Source of the DNA: Caryophanales bacterium UBA743
GTDB lineage: Bacteria; Bacillota_I; Bacilli_A; RFN20; CAG-826
Assembly (NCBI GenBank): GCA_002297365.1
Contig: DBKT01000013.1
Coordinates: 127,332-191,331, forward strand
Direction: 5' to 3'
DNA length: 64,000 bases
Position 1 is the first letter of the stretch. Every line of letters begins with the position of its first letter. Below, one piece after another: positions 1 through 8,760 of this stretch. Position numbers and translations under genes: made by a program. Under the pieces are notes generated by a model that worked only from the letters and a program-made list of their open reading frames with translations, was not told the DNA's origin and ran no database searches.

Positions 1-15
1 ATTTGTATTGTATTT

Positions 16-1215
16 ATGAACATTGCTGATTTGGAATACGTTTGTGCTCTAACAGGTGATCTTGCAGGGATGCCAATCCGCATCTACCGTGGTAAAGAAA
101 AAACCTTTTATCACTCCCTTGTTTCTTTGCCAAAGGATCCGATTCTTCCTTATGAAGAGAAGATATTGGAAATATCTAATCATTTAAGTTATTTCATCAC
201 ACCTTATTTTCATTATTATGGAGTTGTTAATTCAAACGAATACAGAATTGTCTTAGGTCCTTCAGGACAAAAAGAACTTTCGGAAAGCGAATTGAAGGAA
301 CTCGCTTTCGAATGTGACGTAAACAAAAATGAAACGGATGCCTTTGTAAGCGGAATGGGGCGAATCGTTAAGATGCCTTTGACAAGCATTCTTCAAATAC
401 TTTGCTCATTTAATTTCATTTTAAATAATGAACGATTAACTCTTTATGATTTAGCTATTTACGATGAGGAGCAAGCCGCTCTTTCGAAGCAGCTCGAAAA
501 GGAAGAAATCAACAATGATTACGATGATATTTTTCCTAAAAATGAAGATAAGCATAACACACTCGACATCGAGCAAACCTTGATGGGTTATATTCGAAGA
601 GGAGATGTTTCCGCTTTAAAGGAATGGGCGAAAAGAGCGCCAATCATCAAGTCAGGTACGCTTTCACCAGATTCTATCCGTCAAAGCAAAAACACCTTTA
701 TCGTCAGCGCAACCTTAGCCTCAAGAGAGGCAATACGTGGCGGCTTAGATGCGGAAGAGGCGTTGTCTCTTTCTGATGCCTACATTCAAAAATGTGAGCT
801 CTTAAATTCCTTGGAAGCGATTGCTAGTTTGCAATTCCACATGGTCGTGGAATATGCGGAGAAAGTGAAAAGGCTCCGTTTAGGAAAGAATCCGTCAAAA
901 CTTCTTATCGACGTTTCTAATTATGTGCAAAACCACATTTCGGAGCCGATCGGTATAAAAAAACTATCTCAAGCAATGTATCTAAGCAGAACTTACCTTG
1001 CGATGAAATTCAAAAAAGAGACCAATCAAACATTAACGGAATACATCATGCAAGAAAAAATGGATGAGGCGAAGCGTTTGTTACGTTATTCGAATAAACC
1101 ATTATCGACAATCTCTGCTTACTTGGGATTTTCTTCTCAATCACATTTCTCAAACGTTTTTAAAAAATACGTCAAACAGACTCCCAACGAATATAAAGCG
1201 AAGCATAATGGCTAA
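16..1215 (+). CDS. AraC-family transcriptional regulator
   Basis: The last ~100 residues form a two-HTH AraC/XylS DNA-binding domain (helices around SEPIGIKKLSQAMYLSRTYL and the closing signature LSTISAYLGFSSQSHFSNVFKKYVKQTPNEYK). The first ~280 residues are a non-DNA-binding region of the kind found in AraC regulators that sense a ligand or partner; it is rather acidic in its middle (about residues 150-195). I see no transmembrane segment, so it should be cytoplasmic. The ATG at 16 has no clear ribosome-binding site in the 15 bases available, so a slightly earlier start outside the window cannot be excluded. It is followed 60 bp later by a DeoR-type regulator and then by the convergent L-rhamnose genes, so it probably controls rhamnose or related sugar uptake; that role is inferred from position only. 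Confidence 0.85.
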   Translation: MNIADLEYVCALTGDLAGMPIRIYRGKEKTFYHSLVSLPKDPILPYEEKILEISNHLSYFITPYFHYYGVVNSNEYRIVLGPSGQKELSESELKELAFECDVNKNETDAFVSGMGRIVKMPLTSILQILCSFNFILNNERLTLYDLAIYDEEQAALSKQLEKEEINNDYDDIFPKNEDKHNTLDIEQTLMGYIRRGDVSALKEWAKRAPIIKSGTLSPDSIRQSKNTFIVSATLASREAIRGGLDAEEALSLSDAYIQKCELLNSLEAIASLQFHMVVEYAEKVKRLRLGKNPSKLLIDVSNYVQNHISEPIGIKKLSQAMYLSRTYLAMKFKKETNQTLTEYIMQEKMDEAKRLLRYSNKPLSTISAYLGFSSQSHFSNVFKKYVKQTPNEYKAKHNG

Positions 1216-1275
1216 TCATTTATGCGTAATCCTGATTGTTTTTGTTTATAATCGTTTTGAAGAGAGGTTTTCCTT

Positions 1276-2037
1276 ATGAATGAAAATATGTTTACAAGAG
1301 AACGGTATAAACTCATTGAGGACTATTTGAAAAAAGAATCCCGCGCGACGGTTGATGAATTGGCAAAGATGCTATACGTATCGCCTGCAACCATTAGGAG
1401 GGACCTCACTGAAATGGAAAAGATGGGGCAAATCAAAAGGACCCACGGTGGGGCAATCTACAACGACAACGGAGATGAGTTGAACATCTTTGTTCGCATC
1501 GAAAATAACGCGAAAGAAAAAGACGAAACCGCTCAGATCGCCTTGAAACACCTTCCTTCTTTTAATACCGTTTTCGTTGATAATTCTTCTACTTGCTTAG
1601 CTTTGTTAAGCAAAATGGATTTAAACCATAAGACCGTTGTTACTAACGGTTTTCAGTTAGCGGTTATGCTTGAAAAGAAAAAAGGCGTGAAGGTTCTTTT
1701 CCTTGGTGGGCAGATTTTGTATTCTTCTTTCTCCACGGCAGGGTCTTTTGCCACAAGCATGATGAACGACTTCCATTTTGATTTATTTCTCTCCTCTTGC
1801 GCCGGTTTAGAAAAAGATGGCAGCTATGAGCAAACGTTAGAAACAATGGAATTGAAGAAACTCGCTTCCTCCCGAAGTGATAAGAAATTCCTTCTCATCG
1901 ATAAAACGAAATTTGGTCACGCCTATCTATATCGCACTAATTCTTTAAGCGATTATGATTTTATTATCACCAATGCAGAAGAAGACGTTATAAAAGAATA
2001 CGCTTCCCAAGAAAACGTTCATTTTGTAAATCGATGA
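1276..2037 (+). CDS. DeoR/GlpR-family sugar-operon repressor
   Basis: This 253-residue protein has the standard DeoR layout. An N-terminal winged HTH carries the family signature (RERYKLIEDYLKKESRATVD, then LAKMLYVSPATIRRDLTEME and KRTHGGAIY). A DeoR sensor domain follows, related to ribose-5-phosphate isomerase and normally binding a phosphorylated sugar, with the typical TVFVDNSSTCLALL and FLGGQ segments. A purine-rich AGAGAGG lies just upstream of the ATG. The gene ends in TGA, which supports the standard code. Next to the rhaBAD genes, its effector is plausibly a rhamnose-pathway sugar phosphate such as rhamnulose-1-phosphate; that is inference. Confidence 0.9.
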   Translation: MNENMFTRERYKLIEDYLKKESRATVDELAKMLYVSPATIRRDLTEMEKMGQIKRTHGGAIYNDNGDELNIFVRIENNAKEKDETAQIALKHLPSFNTVFVDNSSTCLALLSKMDLNHKTVVTNGFQLAVMLEKKKGVKVLFLGGQILYSSFSTAGSFATSMMNDFHFDLFLSSCAGLEKDGSYEQTLETMELKKLASSRSDKKFLLIDKTKFGHAYLYRTNSLSDYDFIITNAEEDVIKEYASQENVHFVNR

Positions 2038-2230
2038 TTCAACTTGTTTCAAACATCAACGCCTAACGAATAACCCATGTGAAATAAGAAAAGGTTTTTA
2101 CTGACTTGGTCTCATGAGATTTTCATTTCGTATCAAAAGCAACCATCTATCTAAGCCTTAGGTTTACGTTATTAAAATGTGCCATTTTTAGGATTTCGCC
2201 AAAAAAGGGCGGGACATGTATCAATATAAC

Positions 2231-2253
2231 AAAAAAGCCCAGGGGAACTGGGC
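2231..2253 (-). terminator. Intrinsic terminator of the rha operon
   Basis: On the minus strand GCCCAG-(5 nt)-CTGGGC is followed directly by six T, 20 bp past the rhaD stop. The rest of the 237-bp gap between the DeoR gene and rhaD shows no gene. Confidence 0.8.
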
Positions 2254-2274
2254 TAGGAAGGACAAATAGATCGT

Positions 2275-3120
2275 TTATCTTTTTACGTCAAGGAAATCCC
2301 AACGTACAACCTTTTCTAATTTGAAGATATGGATAAGTTGAACCATGTCTTCATCGGAAATGTTATTTAAGATAGGTCTTGTGCCAATGATGTTATAGAT
2401 GGTCGCCGCTTTTTCAACAGTTTCGATAAGACCAAAAGCCTCATCAAGGGTCTTGCCAACGCCATAAATGCCATGATTGGTCCATAGGACGATGCGGAAA
2501 TTATGCATCTTCTTAGCGGTGGCGATGCCGATCTCGTCTGTGCCGCAAAGCATCCACGGAAGAACGCCAACCCCTTCAGGGAAGACAACGATGCATTCCG
2601 TAGACATTTGCCAAAGGGTGTGAGAGAAGCTCTTTTCATCGAGAGGGTGAATGTAGGTCATAGCAAGGGTGTTTGTCGGGTGACAATGCATCACGACACG
2701 ATTTTCCGGATCAACGGCTAATCTTGCCATGTGGGACATTAAATGAGCAGGCAGTTCTGAAGTAAATCTTCCCCCGTCTTTATACCCCCAAAGAAGTTCA
2801 ACGGATTTCCCGTCTTTTGCAACACGGAAAATGCCGGCATTGTTTTCTGGATCGCCCTCTACGTTCTTTAAATATTTGCCTGTGCCGGTAACTAAGAAAT
2901 ATTTTCCGGCGAGAGGAGAAGCATCAAAAGAAGATTGATGAACACCGGCGAGAGGAATATCGCGAATCACATGATGAATATCGAGATATTCGGCAACTTC
3001 CTCTTCTTTTAATAAATACGAAATGTTTCCGCCGTTTCTTTCATCCCACCCCAAACGGTACATATTTGAAGCGGTTTTCTCAAATTCCTTTAAAAAAGGT
3101 GCGGTTAATATGTCTTTCAT
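2275..3120 (-). CDS. rhaD: Rhamnulose-1-phosphate aldolase
   Basis: A class II aldolase of the araD/fucA fold that cleaves L-rhamnulose-1-phosphate to dihydroxyacetone phosphate and L-lactaldehyde in the cytoplasm. Visible hallmarks are NERNGGNIS-type phosphate binding near the N-terminus (DERNGGNISYLL), the metal-binding HCHPTNTLAM segment and a second metal histidine in WTNHGIYGVGKTLDEAFGLIE. Its 281 residues match the family's usual ~275. A Shine-Dalgarno AAGAGGAAAT precedes the ATG. It is the last gene of rhaB-rhaA-rhaD, 2 bp after rhaA, and is followed by a terminator. Confidence 0.95.
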   Translation of the reverse strand: MKDILTAPFLKEFEKTASNMYRLGWDERNGGNISYLLKEEEVAEYLDIHHVIRDIPLAGVHQSSFDASPLAGKYFLVTGTGKYLKNVEGDPENNAGIFRVAKDGKSVELLWGYKDGGRFTSELPAHLMSHMARLAVDPENRVVMHCHPTNTLAMTYIHPLDEKSFSHTLWQMSTECIVVFPEGVGVLPWMLCGTDEIGIATAKKMHNFRIVLWTNHGIYGVGKTLDEAFGLIETVEKAATIYNIIGTRPILNNISDEDMVQLIHIFKLEKVVRWDFLDVKR

Positions 3121-3122
3121 TT

Positions 3123-4382
3123 TTATTTCCTCTTAGATAAAACGTCTTTCTCATATTTCATAACGTCATCATAATAATCATCATTCATGCCTTGGCGTCT
3201 AAGGTATTCATTCCAAATATCGCCAAATGGCAGCATTTTTACTTTTTCCTGCATATACATAAGCTTGGTGAAATTGGCTTCGTTTTGCAAAGATGCCATC
3301 TCATCATTCGGAAGGAGAGCAGCGTAAAGCAAAGCCTTCTGCATGCTTCTTTCGCCTGTAACCCAGGCTGCGATACGATTGATGGAAGCGTCGAAATAAT
3401 CCAAACCAATCATGACTTTATTCTCTGCGTGGTTACGAATGATTTCTTTTGCGACTTCCTTTAATTCATCATCAAAGATAACAACATGGTCAGAATCCCA
3501 ACGAACAGGACGAGAGACATGGAGAGCCACTTTGTCATAAAAACAAAGAAGGGATGGAATTTTATCCGAGACAACTTCAGTCGGATGATAATGTCCCATA
3601 TCCATCAAGCAGGTGATTCCTCTTGTCGCGGCATAGTTTTGATAGAATTCGCTAGAGCCAACGGTAAAGGATTCTAAGCCAATGCCGAAAACCTTGCTTT
3701 CGACGGTTGGAATAACATACTCCTTGCTCCAGCCTTTATCCGCAAGAATTTGGTCAAGGGAATCTTTTAGGCGCATACGCGGAGACAATCTGTCTGCAGG
3801 AACGTCTTTGTATCCGTCCGGAATCCAAATATTCATCATGCATGGCTTACCGAAGGCTTTTCCAAACTCATTGGAGATTTCAAGACACCTTTTGCCGTGC
3901 TCAATCCAGAAATGACGCGTTTCCTCATCTGGAGAAGAAAGAGTGAGGTTATCTTTCACTTCAGGAGAGGAGAAATAAGTAGGATTGAAATCAATTCCAT
4001 CCAAACCGATTTCTTTCCCGAGTTCGGTCCACTCTTTAAAATACTTATACGTGTATCGATCGCGATCAACCTTGCCAGCATCATCACCTAAAATGGCATA
4101 AGAAGCGTGCAAGTTTAATCTTTTCTTTCCCGGCATCAAAGAGAAAGCTTTCTTGATGTCCGCAAAGAGTTCTTCTTTGTTGCGAGCTTTTCCGATGTAA
4201 TTTCCCGTCGTTTGGATTCCGCCATCAAGGGCAGTGCATCCTTCAAGACCTAACACATCATCGCCTTGCCAGCAATGAACGGAAATCGGGATGTTTTTCA
4301 CTCTTTCTAAAGCAGCTTCGACATCAACGCCAAGTTCTTCATATTCTTTCTTGGCTTTTTCAAAATTTTCTTCGATAGACAT
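3123..4382 (-). CDS. rhaA: L-rhamnose isomerase
   Basis: Interconverts L-rhamnose and L-rhamnulose, the first catabolic step, using divalent metal in a TIM-barrel. Family-typical segments are PISVHCWQGDDVLGLE near residue 33, KKRLNLHASYAI, GLDGIDFNPTYFSSP, MNIWIPDGYKD and MDMGHYHPTE, which supplies metal ligands. Length (419 aa) is normal. The ATG has a strong AGGAGGAA Shine-Dalgarno. It lies between rhaB (19 bp upstream) and rhaD (2 bp downstream) in one operon. Confidence 0.96.
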   Translation of the reverse strand: MSIEENFEKAKKEYEELGVDVEAALERVKNIPISVHCWQGDDVLGLEGCTALDGGIQTTGNYIGKARNKEELFADIKKAFSLMPGKKRLNLHASYAILGDDAGKVDRDRYTYKYFKEWTELGKEIGLDGIDFNPTYFSSPEVKDNLTLSSPDEETRHFWIEHGKRCLEISNEFGKAFGKPCMMNIWIPDGYKDVPADRLSPRMRLKDSLDQILADKGWSKEYVIPTVESKVFGIGLESFTVGSSEFYQNYAATRGITCLMDMGHYHPTEVVSDKIPSLLCFYDKVALHVSRPVRWDSDHVVIFDDELKEVAKEIIRNHAENKVMIGLDYFDASINRIAAWVTGERSMQKALLYAALLPNDEMASLQNEANFTKLMYMQEKVKMLPFGDIWNEYLRRQGMNDDYYDDVMKYEKDVLSKRK

Positions 4383-4401
4383 ATATAATTCCTCCTAAGA
4401 A

Positions 4402-5802
4402 TTAACAATTTGGATAATACGTTTTAGAGAGAATCGACGAGGCGATATCCCTTCTTCCTTCAACAACATTCGGAATTTCCCCTAAAGCAATCAACTGAGC
4501 CATGGCGTTTCCAAGAATGGTTGCCTCTGAAGCACCCGTCACAACCTTAATTCGGCATTCGTTTGCTAAATATTGATTTAAAATCTCCGCTTGATTGCCC
4601 CCGCCAACAATCAATATAGAATCAATTTTATGATTGGTGAGTTTCTCTAGTTGAGAGATCGTCTTTTTATAGTCTTTAGCCATGGAACGATAGATGAGTT
4701 TCATATATTCACCAGGAGTGACGGGTTTTTCTTGTTTTGTCATCGCAAGATATTCATCCATCTTGGCGATCATCTTCCCAGGCCTTTCAAAGATAGGGTC
4801 ATTCACATCAACGGTTGCGTCAATATCTTTGGCCATATTCACCAAAGGGGCGATGTCTTCATTGCTTATCTCAATCCCTTTGCTCTTAAAGTCATTTCTT
4901 ATTTCATTGATTAGGAACATACCCATCGTATTTTTAAGGAAACGAATGGTATGATTGTAGCCAATCTCGTTAGTGAAATTATAAAGGCGAGATTGCTCAC
5001 TCATCAAAGGCTCTTGAAGCTCTGTGCCAATAAGCGACCAAGTTCCGCTGGAGATATAAGCAAAATCTCCTTCGCCATTTGCTCCCAAAACCGCAGAGGC
5101 CGTATCATGGCTTCCGCAAGCGATGACTTTGATGTCCTTATTGAAACCTTCGGGCAAAAATTCTTTCTTTAAAAGGCCATATGTCTCCCCTGGTTTAATA
5201 ATAGGAGGAAATAAAGATTCATTGATTCCAATGATATGAAGAAGCTCGTTAGATATTTTTCCTTCGTTTCGAAGATAAAGGGAGGTGGTGGAGGCATTGG
5301 TCTCTTCCAATCTTTTGGCTCCGCTTAAAAAATAGGCGATTAGGTCAGGAATCATTAAGAAAGTGTCTCCTTCAAGGAATTCAGTCGGATCGCCCGCCAA
5401 CTGATAAATCGTATTGAAATGTATGTTTTGGATGCCCGTCAAAGCATATATTTTGGAAAAAGGAATCTTTTCTAAGGTTTTTTCTTGGCTCTCAAAAGAA
5501 TGGGAATCACGATAACAGCATGGATCGTGCAATAATTTCCCGTTGCGAAGGATACCGTAATCGACACCCCATGTGTCGATGGAAATGGATTCCGCGTCTG
5601 GATTTTCCTTCAAAGCAGCAAGAATTCCTTTTTTGATGTTCTCGAGCAAATAAGAGAAATCCCATAGGAGATACCCGTTTTTATCGGTGTAAGTGCGGTT
5701 CAAAAACCGAGAGTTCTCTTGATAGGAGAAATGACGATTTTCGTGAGTGATAGTCATCACTCTGCCGCTGGTTGCGCCTAAATCAATGGCAATTACTTTC
5801 AT
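4402..5802 (-). CDS. rhaB: Rhamnulokinase
   Basis: An FGGY-family sugar kinase that phosphorylates L-rhamnulose to rhamnulose-1-phosphate with ATP. The N-terminal ATP-binding motif IDLGATSGRVM, the SIDTWGVDYG segment, CGSHDTASAVLG and the C-terminal SILIVGGGNQAEILNQYLAN adenosine-binding region are all present over 466 residues. No Shine-Dalgarno is seen before the ATG. A candidate -10 (TATGAT on the minus strand, 5817-5822) lies only about 14 bp before it, so the transcript may have a very short leader. It is the first gene of the rha operon. Confidence 0.95.
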   Translation of the reverse strand: MKVIAIDLGATSGRVMTITHENRHFSYQENSRFLNRTYTDKNGYLLWDFSYLLENIKKGILAALKENPDAESISIDTWGVDYGILRNGKLLHDPCCYRDSHSFESQEKTLEKIPFSKIYALTGIQNIHFNTIYQLAGDPTEFLEGDTFLMIPDLIAYFLSGAKRLEETNASTTSLYLRNEGKISNELLHIIGINESLFPPIIKPGETYGLLKKEFLPEGFNKDIKVIACGSHDTASAVLGANGEGDFAYISSGTWSLIGTELQEPLMSEQSRLYNFTNEIGYNHTIRFLKNTMGMFLINEIRNDFKSKGIEISNEDIAPLVNMAKDIDATVDVNDPIFERPGKMIAKMDEYLAMTKQEKPVTPGEYMKLIYRSMAKDYKKTISQLEKLTNHKIDSILIVGGGNQAEILNQYLANECRIKVVTGASEATILGNAMAQLIALGEIPNVVEGRRDIASSILSKTYYPNC

Positions 5803-5909
5803 AACGATAATATTTTATCATATTATTATTTCTTTATCGTTTTTGTTCATTTTGTTGATAAACGATAACCTCAAGCGCTTCCTTCGTTCATTTTCGCTCA
5901 AAAATGAAC
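5803..5909 (-). promoter_or_regulatory. rhaBAD promoter/operator with two repeat families
   Basis: The 8-mer AACGATAA occurs at 5803-5810 and 5861-5868, and inverted at 5834-5841. The last two make a 9-bp inverted pair (TTATCGTTT/AAACGATAA) with a 17-bp spacer, as in AraC/RhaS-type sites. The 9-mer GTTCATTTT occurs at 5845-5853 and 5886-5894, and inverted at 5901-5909; the last two form a perfect inverted repeat with a 6-bp spacer. The first half-site abuts where the -35 of a TATGAT -10 would lie, and no -35 box is seen. Assignment to the AraC and DeoR proteins is inference. Confidence 0.55.
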
Positions 5910-5913
5910 AATT

Positions 5914-5940
5914 AAAAACGTCTTCTTTCTTGAAGACGTT
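5914..5940 (-). terminator. Intrinsic terminator after the glmU-like gene
   Basis: On the minus strand AACGTCTTC-(6 nt)-GAAGACGTT is followed by a short T run, about 18 bp past the stop of the glmU-like gene. Confidence 0.65.
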
Positions 5941-5958
5941 TCTTCCTTGTGATGGTGC

Positions 5959-6918
5959 CTATTTTTGACGAATTTCGTTTGGCTTAACGATTTCGTTATC
6001 TTTCACGGTAACCGAATCCAAAACGGCGTTTGGCCCAATTACGCATTCTTCCCCAATGAGAGTATCTCCCATGATGTAGGAACCAGGTTTAATGATGCTG
6101 TCTGCGCCAATCCGGACGTTTGGAGCGATATAAGTGTTGTCAGGATCTTCGATGGTGACGCCGTTAATCATGTGTTGATGGTTAATTCTCTTTTGCAAAA
6201 GCTTGGCTGCTGTTGCCAATTGGGCGCGATCATTCACGCCAAGAGTTTCGGTGATATCATCCACGCGGAATGTGTCAACCTTTAACCCTTCTTTCACAAA
6301 GATTTCAATGGCGTCTGTTATGTAATATTCTCCGGCCGCATTGTCCGTTTTCAAATTCTTGAGCGCTTCAAAAAGAGCTTTGTTATTAAAGATATAGACA
6401 CCCGCGTTGACCTCTTTCACACAAGCGGTTTCAGGGGTGGTGTCTCTTTGCTCCACGATTCTTATGAAACGACCGTTTTCCTTAATGATTCTCCCATAGC
6501 CGAAAGGATTGTCTATAATGAAGGTCATAACGGTTAAATCATTATGATTTTCTTCGTGGTATTGGAACATTTTTTCTAAAGTCTTGCTAGAAAGAAGCGG
6601 AGTGTCACCGCAACAAACGATGGTTTCTCCTTCTTTCCCCTCTAACAAAGGAGCTGTCATCATGACAGCGTGTCCAGCGCCTTTTTGTTCGTGTTGCCAA
6701 ACGACTTCACAATCGTTTTTTACGACTTTTTCGGATGTTTTTCCGCCAAAGCCAACGACGGCGATAAGCTTGTCAAGATGTAGAGGTTTTAATGCCTCAA
6801 TGACATATTTAACTAATGGTTGGCCTAAAATCGGAAAGGAAACCTTAGAGATATCCTCTCTTTTCGATTTCATTCTGCTGCCTTTTCCTGCAGCCAAAAT
6901 AATTGCATAACGACTCAT
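5959..6918 (-). CDS. Short GlmU-like N-acetylglucosamine-1-phosphate uridylyltransferase
   Basis: The N-terminal ~230 residues are a GlmU-type nucleotidyltransferase: LAAGKGSRMKS near residue 9, WQHEQKGAGHAV, CCGDTPLL, and the NAGVYIFNN and YYITDAIEI segments. It should make UDP-GlcNAc from GlcNAc-1-phosphate and UTP. After this there are only about three left-handed beta-helix turns (IAPNVRIGADSIIKPGSYIMG), and the protein stops at 319 aa. Full GlmU is ~455 aa, and its acetyltransferase active site lies in the missing part. The stop is followed by a terminator, so this is a settled short form rather than an obvious frameshift. The start has a good AAGGAGA site; ispE ends 9 bp upstream. Confidence 0.8.
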   Translation of the reverse strand: MSRYAIILAAGKGSRMKSKREDISKVSFPILGQPLVKYVIEALKPLHLDKLIAVVGFGGKTSEKVVKNDCEVVWQHEQKGAGHAVMMTAPLLEGKEGETIVCCGDTPLLSSKTLEKMFQYHEENHNDLTVMTFIIDNPFGYGRIIKENGRFIRIVEQRDTTPETACVKEVNAGVYIFNNKALFEALKNLKTDNAAGEYYITDAIEIFVKEGLKVDTFRVDDITETLGVNDRAQLATAAKLLQKRINHQHMINGVTIEDPDNTYIAPNVRIGADSIIKPGSYIMGDTLIGEECVIGPNAVLDSVTVKDNEIVKPNEIRQK

Positions 6919-6927
6919 AATTTCTCC

Positions 6928-7797
6928 TTAACGAATCACGTCACAAAGATGAATGGTATAGCCAGAATTCTCTAAACGCTTATACGCTTCCTTGGCTTTT
7001 TTCAAATCTTTCGTCAAGCCAAAGCAGCACGATCCAGAGCCGGACATCCCCACTAAAGTAAATCCTAAGTCAGTTAGTCTCTTCAATACAATAGCAATTT
7101 CTGGGACAAAGGATATCGCAGGGGCTTGCAAATCGTTGCCCATGTTTTTTTGAATTAACGAATCGTCTCCTTCTTCTAGGCCTTTTAGAATTTCGCTCGT
7201 GTTGATGGGGAGACGTTCAAATCGATCGCAAACTTCATAGCATGCCGCAGTGGAAACGCCTTGTGTCGGTTTTACTAACAAGCAATGGTATTTTTCTTGG
7301 ACGCGAATCTCTTTCATCTTTTCCCCGATTCCGGTAAGCAGAGCGGGTTTATTCAAGAAAAAGAAAGGGACGTCCGCACCAATCTTAAGCGCGATTTCCA
7401 TAAGCTGCTCATGGCTGGCTTTAAGATTGAGGAGCTCATTGACGGATTCGATTACGACAGCGGCATTAGATGACCCTCCACCCAAACCTGCGGCAAAGGG
7501 AATTTCTTTATGGATCTGCACAAGAAAGTTTTCTTTGAAATGAAAAACGTTTCTCATTTCTTCAATGGCCTGATGGCAAAGGTTGCTTTTCATGCCATTC
7601 AAGGTTGGGTCGTCCGCTGTGACGTATGTGTCGGTAGCGCCCTCGAGAATATTGATTTCAATCACATCATGCAACGTGAGTGGAAGATTCACCATTTCTA
7701 AAAGATGGTAACCATCTTCCCGGTTTCCAACGATTTTCAGGGATAAATTTATTTTGGCGAAGGATTTTTTCGCAAGAGATTGCTTTCTAAATAACAT
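6928..7797 (-). CDS. ispE: 4-diphosphocytidyl-2-C-methyl-D-erythritol kinase
   Basis: A GHMP-superfamily kinase of the MEP isoprenoid pathway that phosphorylates CDP-methylerythritol at the 2-hydroxyl. It shows the N-terminal SFAKINLSLKIVGNREDGYH signature, the ATP-binding loop PFAAGLGGGSSNAA near residue 105 and the C-terminal GMSGSGSCCFGL. Length (289 aa) is standard. No clear Shine-Dalgarno precedes the ATG, and a 156-bp gap separates it from ksgA. It probably shares a transcript with the downstream glmU-like gene. Confidence 0.95.
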   Translation of the reverse strand: MLFRKQSLAKKSFAKINLSLKIVGNREDGYHLLEMVNLPLTLHDVIEINILEGATDTYVTADDPTLNGMKSNLCHQAIEEMRNVFHFKENFLVQIHKEIPFAAGLGGGSSNAAVVIESVNELLNLKASHEQLMEIALKIGADVPFFFLNKPALLTGIGEKMKEIRVQEKYHCLLVKPTQGVSTAACYEVCDRFERLPINTSEILKGLEEGDDSLIQKNMGNDLQAPAISFVPEIAIVLKRLTDLGFTLVGMSGSGSCCFGLTKDLKKAKEAYKRLENSGYTIHLCDVIR

Positions 7798-7953
7798 AAT
7801 TGTTCAAGCATGTAAGATTTTAACATGTACGCAATCTAAAACAATTAAAACCTTATTCACTCCTCTTCCTACTAAAAATAGGAGTTTTCTTATAAAAACA
7901 AGTGCGTTATTGATAAAATTGACGCGCATTTTAGAAAGAAAAGAAAACATCAA

Positions 7954-8760
7954 TCAATCTTTCGTCGAGCTCAAAAGGCGAAGATATTCTTCCAAGGAGA
8001 TTTCCTCCGGTCTTTTCGTTGAGGGAATAGATGACTTCATGAGGAGTTCTTTTGCCTTATTCGCATCTTTTAAATATCCGCAGAGATTATTCAAAATAGT
8101 TTTTCTACGATGCAAGAAGACGCCGTTAAGCAAAGAATAAAGGGCGTTCGCTTCCTGGATGTCATTGCCGTTAAAATCCAACGAAAACACCAGAGAATCA
8201 ACATGGGGAGCAGGAGAGAAAGAAGAGCGGGGAACATTTAATAATCTCGTCATTTTCGCTCTATATTGAATAAGCAAAGGGAGGGGGCCGTAATCTTTAT
8301 CTCCTATTTTCGCGTTAAGGCGAAGAAAGGCTTCTTTTTGAACCATAAATACACCACGGGTCGCCTCTTTTGCGTTAAGCAAGATTTTTTCCAAAATTCC
8401 GGAAGTAATGTAATACGGTAAATTCCCGATGATCTTACTATAGCCACCCAAAGGAAAACGCATCACATTCCCCATTTGGGGGTGGACATTGCTTTTTCCT
8501 TCGAAGTCGTGTTGCAGTTTCGTAACCAACGCTTCATCAATGTCGATCATATCTATGGATTCATCATATTGAGCCAGAAAATAGGACAAAGAACCGGCTC
8601 CCGATCCAATTTCTAACACATGGTCGCCTTCTTTTATTTCAAGAAAAGACACAATTTTCTTTGCCACCTCTTGATTGATTAAGAAATTTTGGCCGACTTC
8701 ATGCTTCGCCAAAAGCTTATAGGAGGCCACATTCTCAAAATACTCTTCTTGGTTTATCAT
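7954..8760 (-). CDS. rsmA: 16S rRNA dimethyladenosine transferase
   Basis: KsgA/RsmA dimethylates the two adjacent adenines in the 3'-terminal helix of 16S rRNA. The SAM-binding motif is VLEIGSGAGSLSYFL, followed by acidic IDIDEALV and the catalytic NLPYYITSGI. The 268 residues fit the family. Its ATG overlaps the rnmV stop as ATGA and has AAGGAGT eight bases upstream, so it is translationally coupled to rnmV; rnmV-ksgA adjacency is common in Bacillota. Confidence 0.95.
   Translation of the reverse strand: MINQEEYFENVASYKLLAKHEVGQNFLINQEVAKKIVSFLEIKEGDHVLEIGSGAGSLSYFLAQYDESIDMIDIDEALVTKLQHDFEGKSNVHPQMGNVMRFPLGGYSKIIGNLPYYITSGILEKILLNAKEATRGVFMVQKEAFLRLNAKIGDKDYGPLPLLIQYRAKMTRLLNVPRSSFSPAPHVDSLVFSLDFNGNDIQEANALYSLLNGVFLHRRKTILNNLCGYLKDANKAKELLMKSSIPSTKRPEEISLEEYLRLLSSTKD

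Noticed and set aside
7867..7895. Plus-strand hairpin ACTCCT...AGGAGT followed by TTTTC between ksgA and ispE
   Set aside because: No plus-strand gene precedes it, and on the minus strand it has no T run, so a terminator role is not supported.
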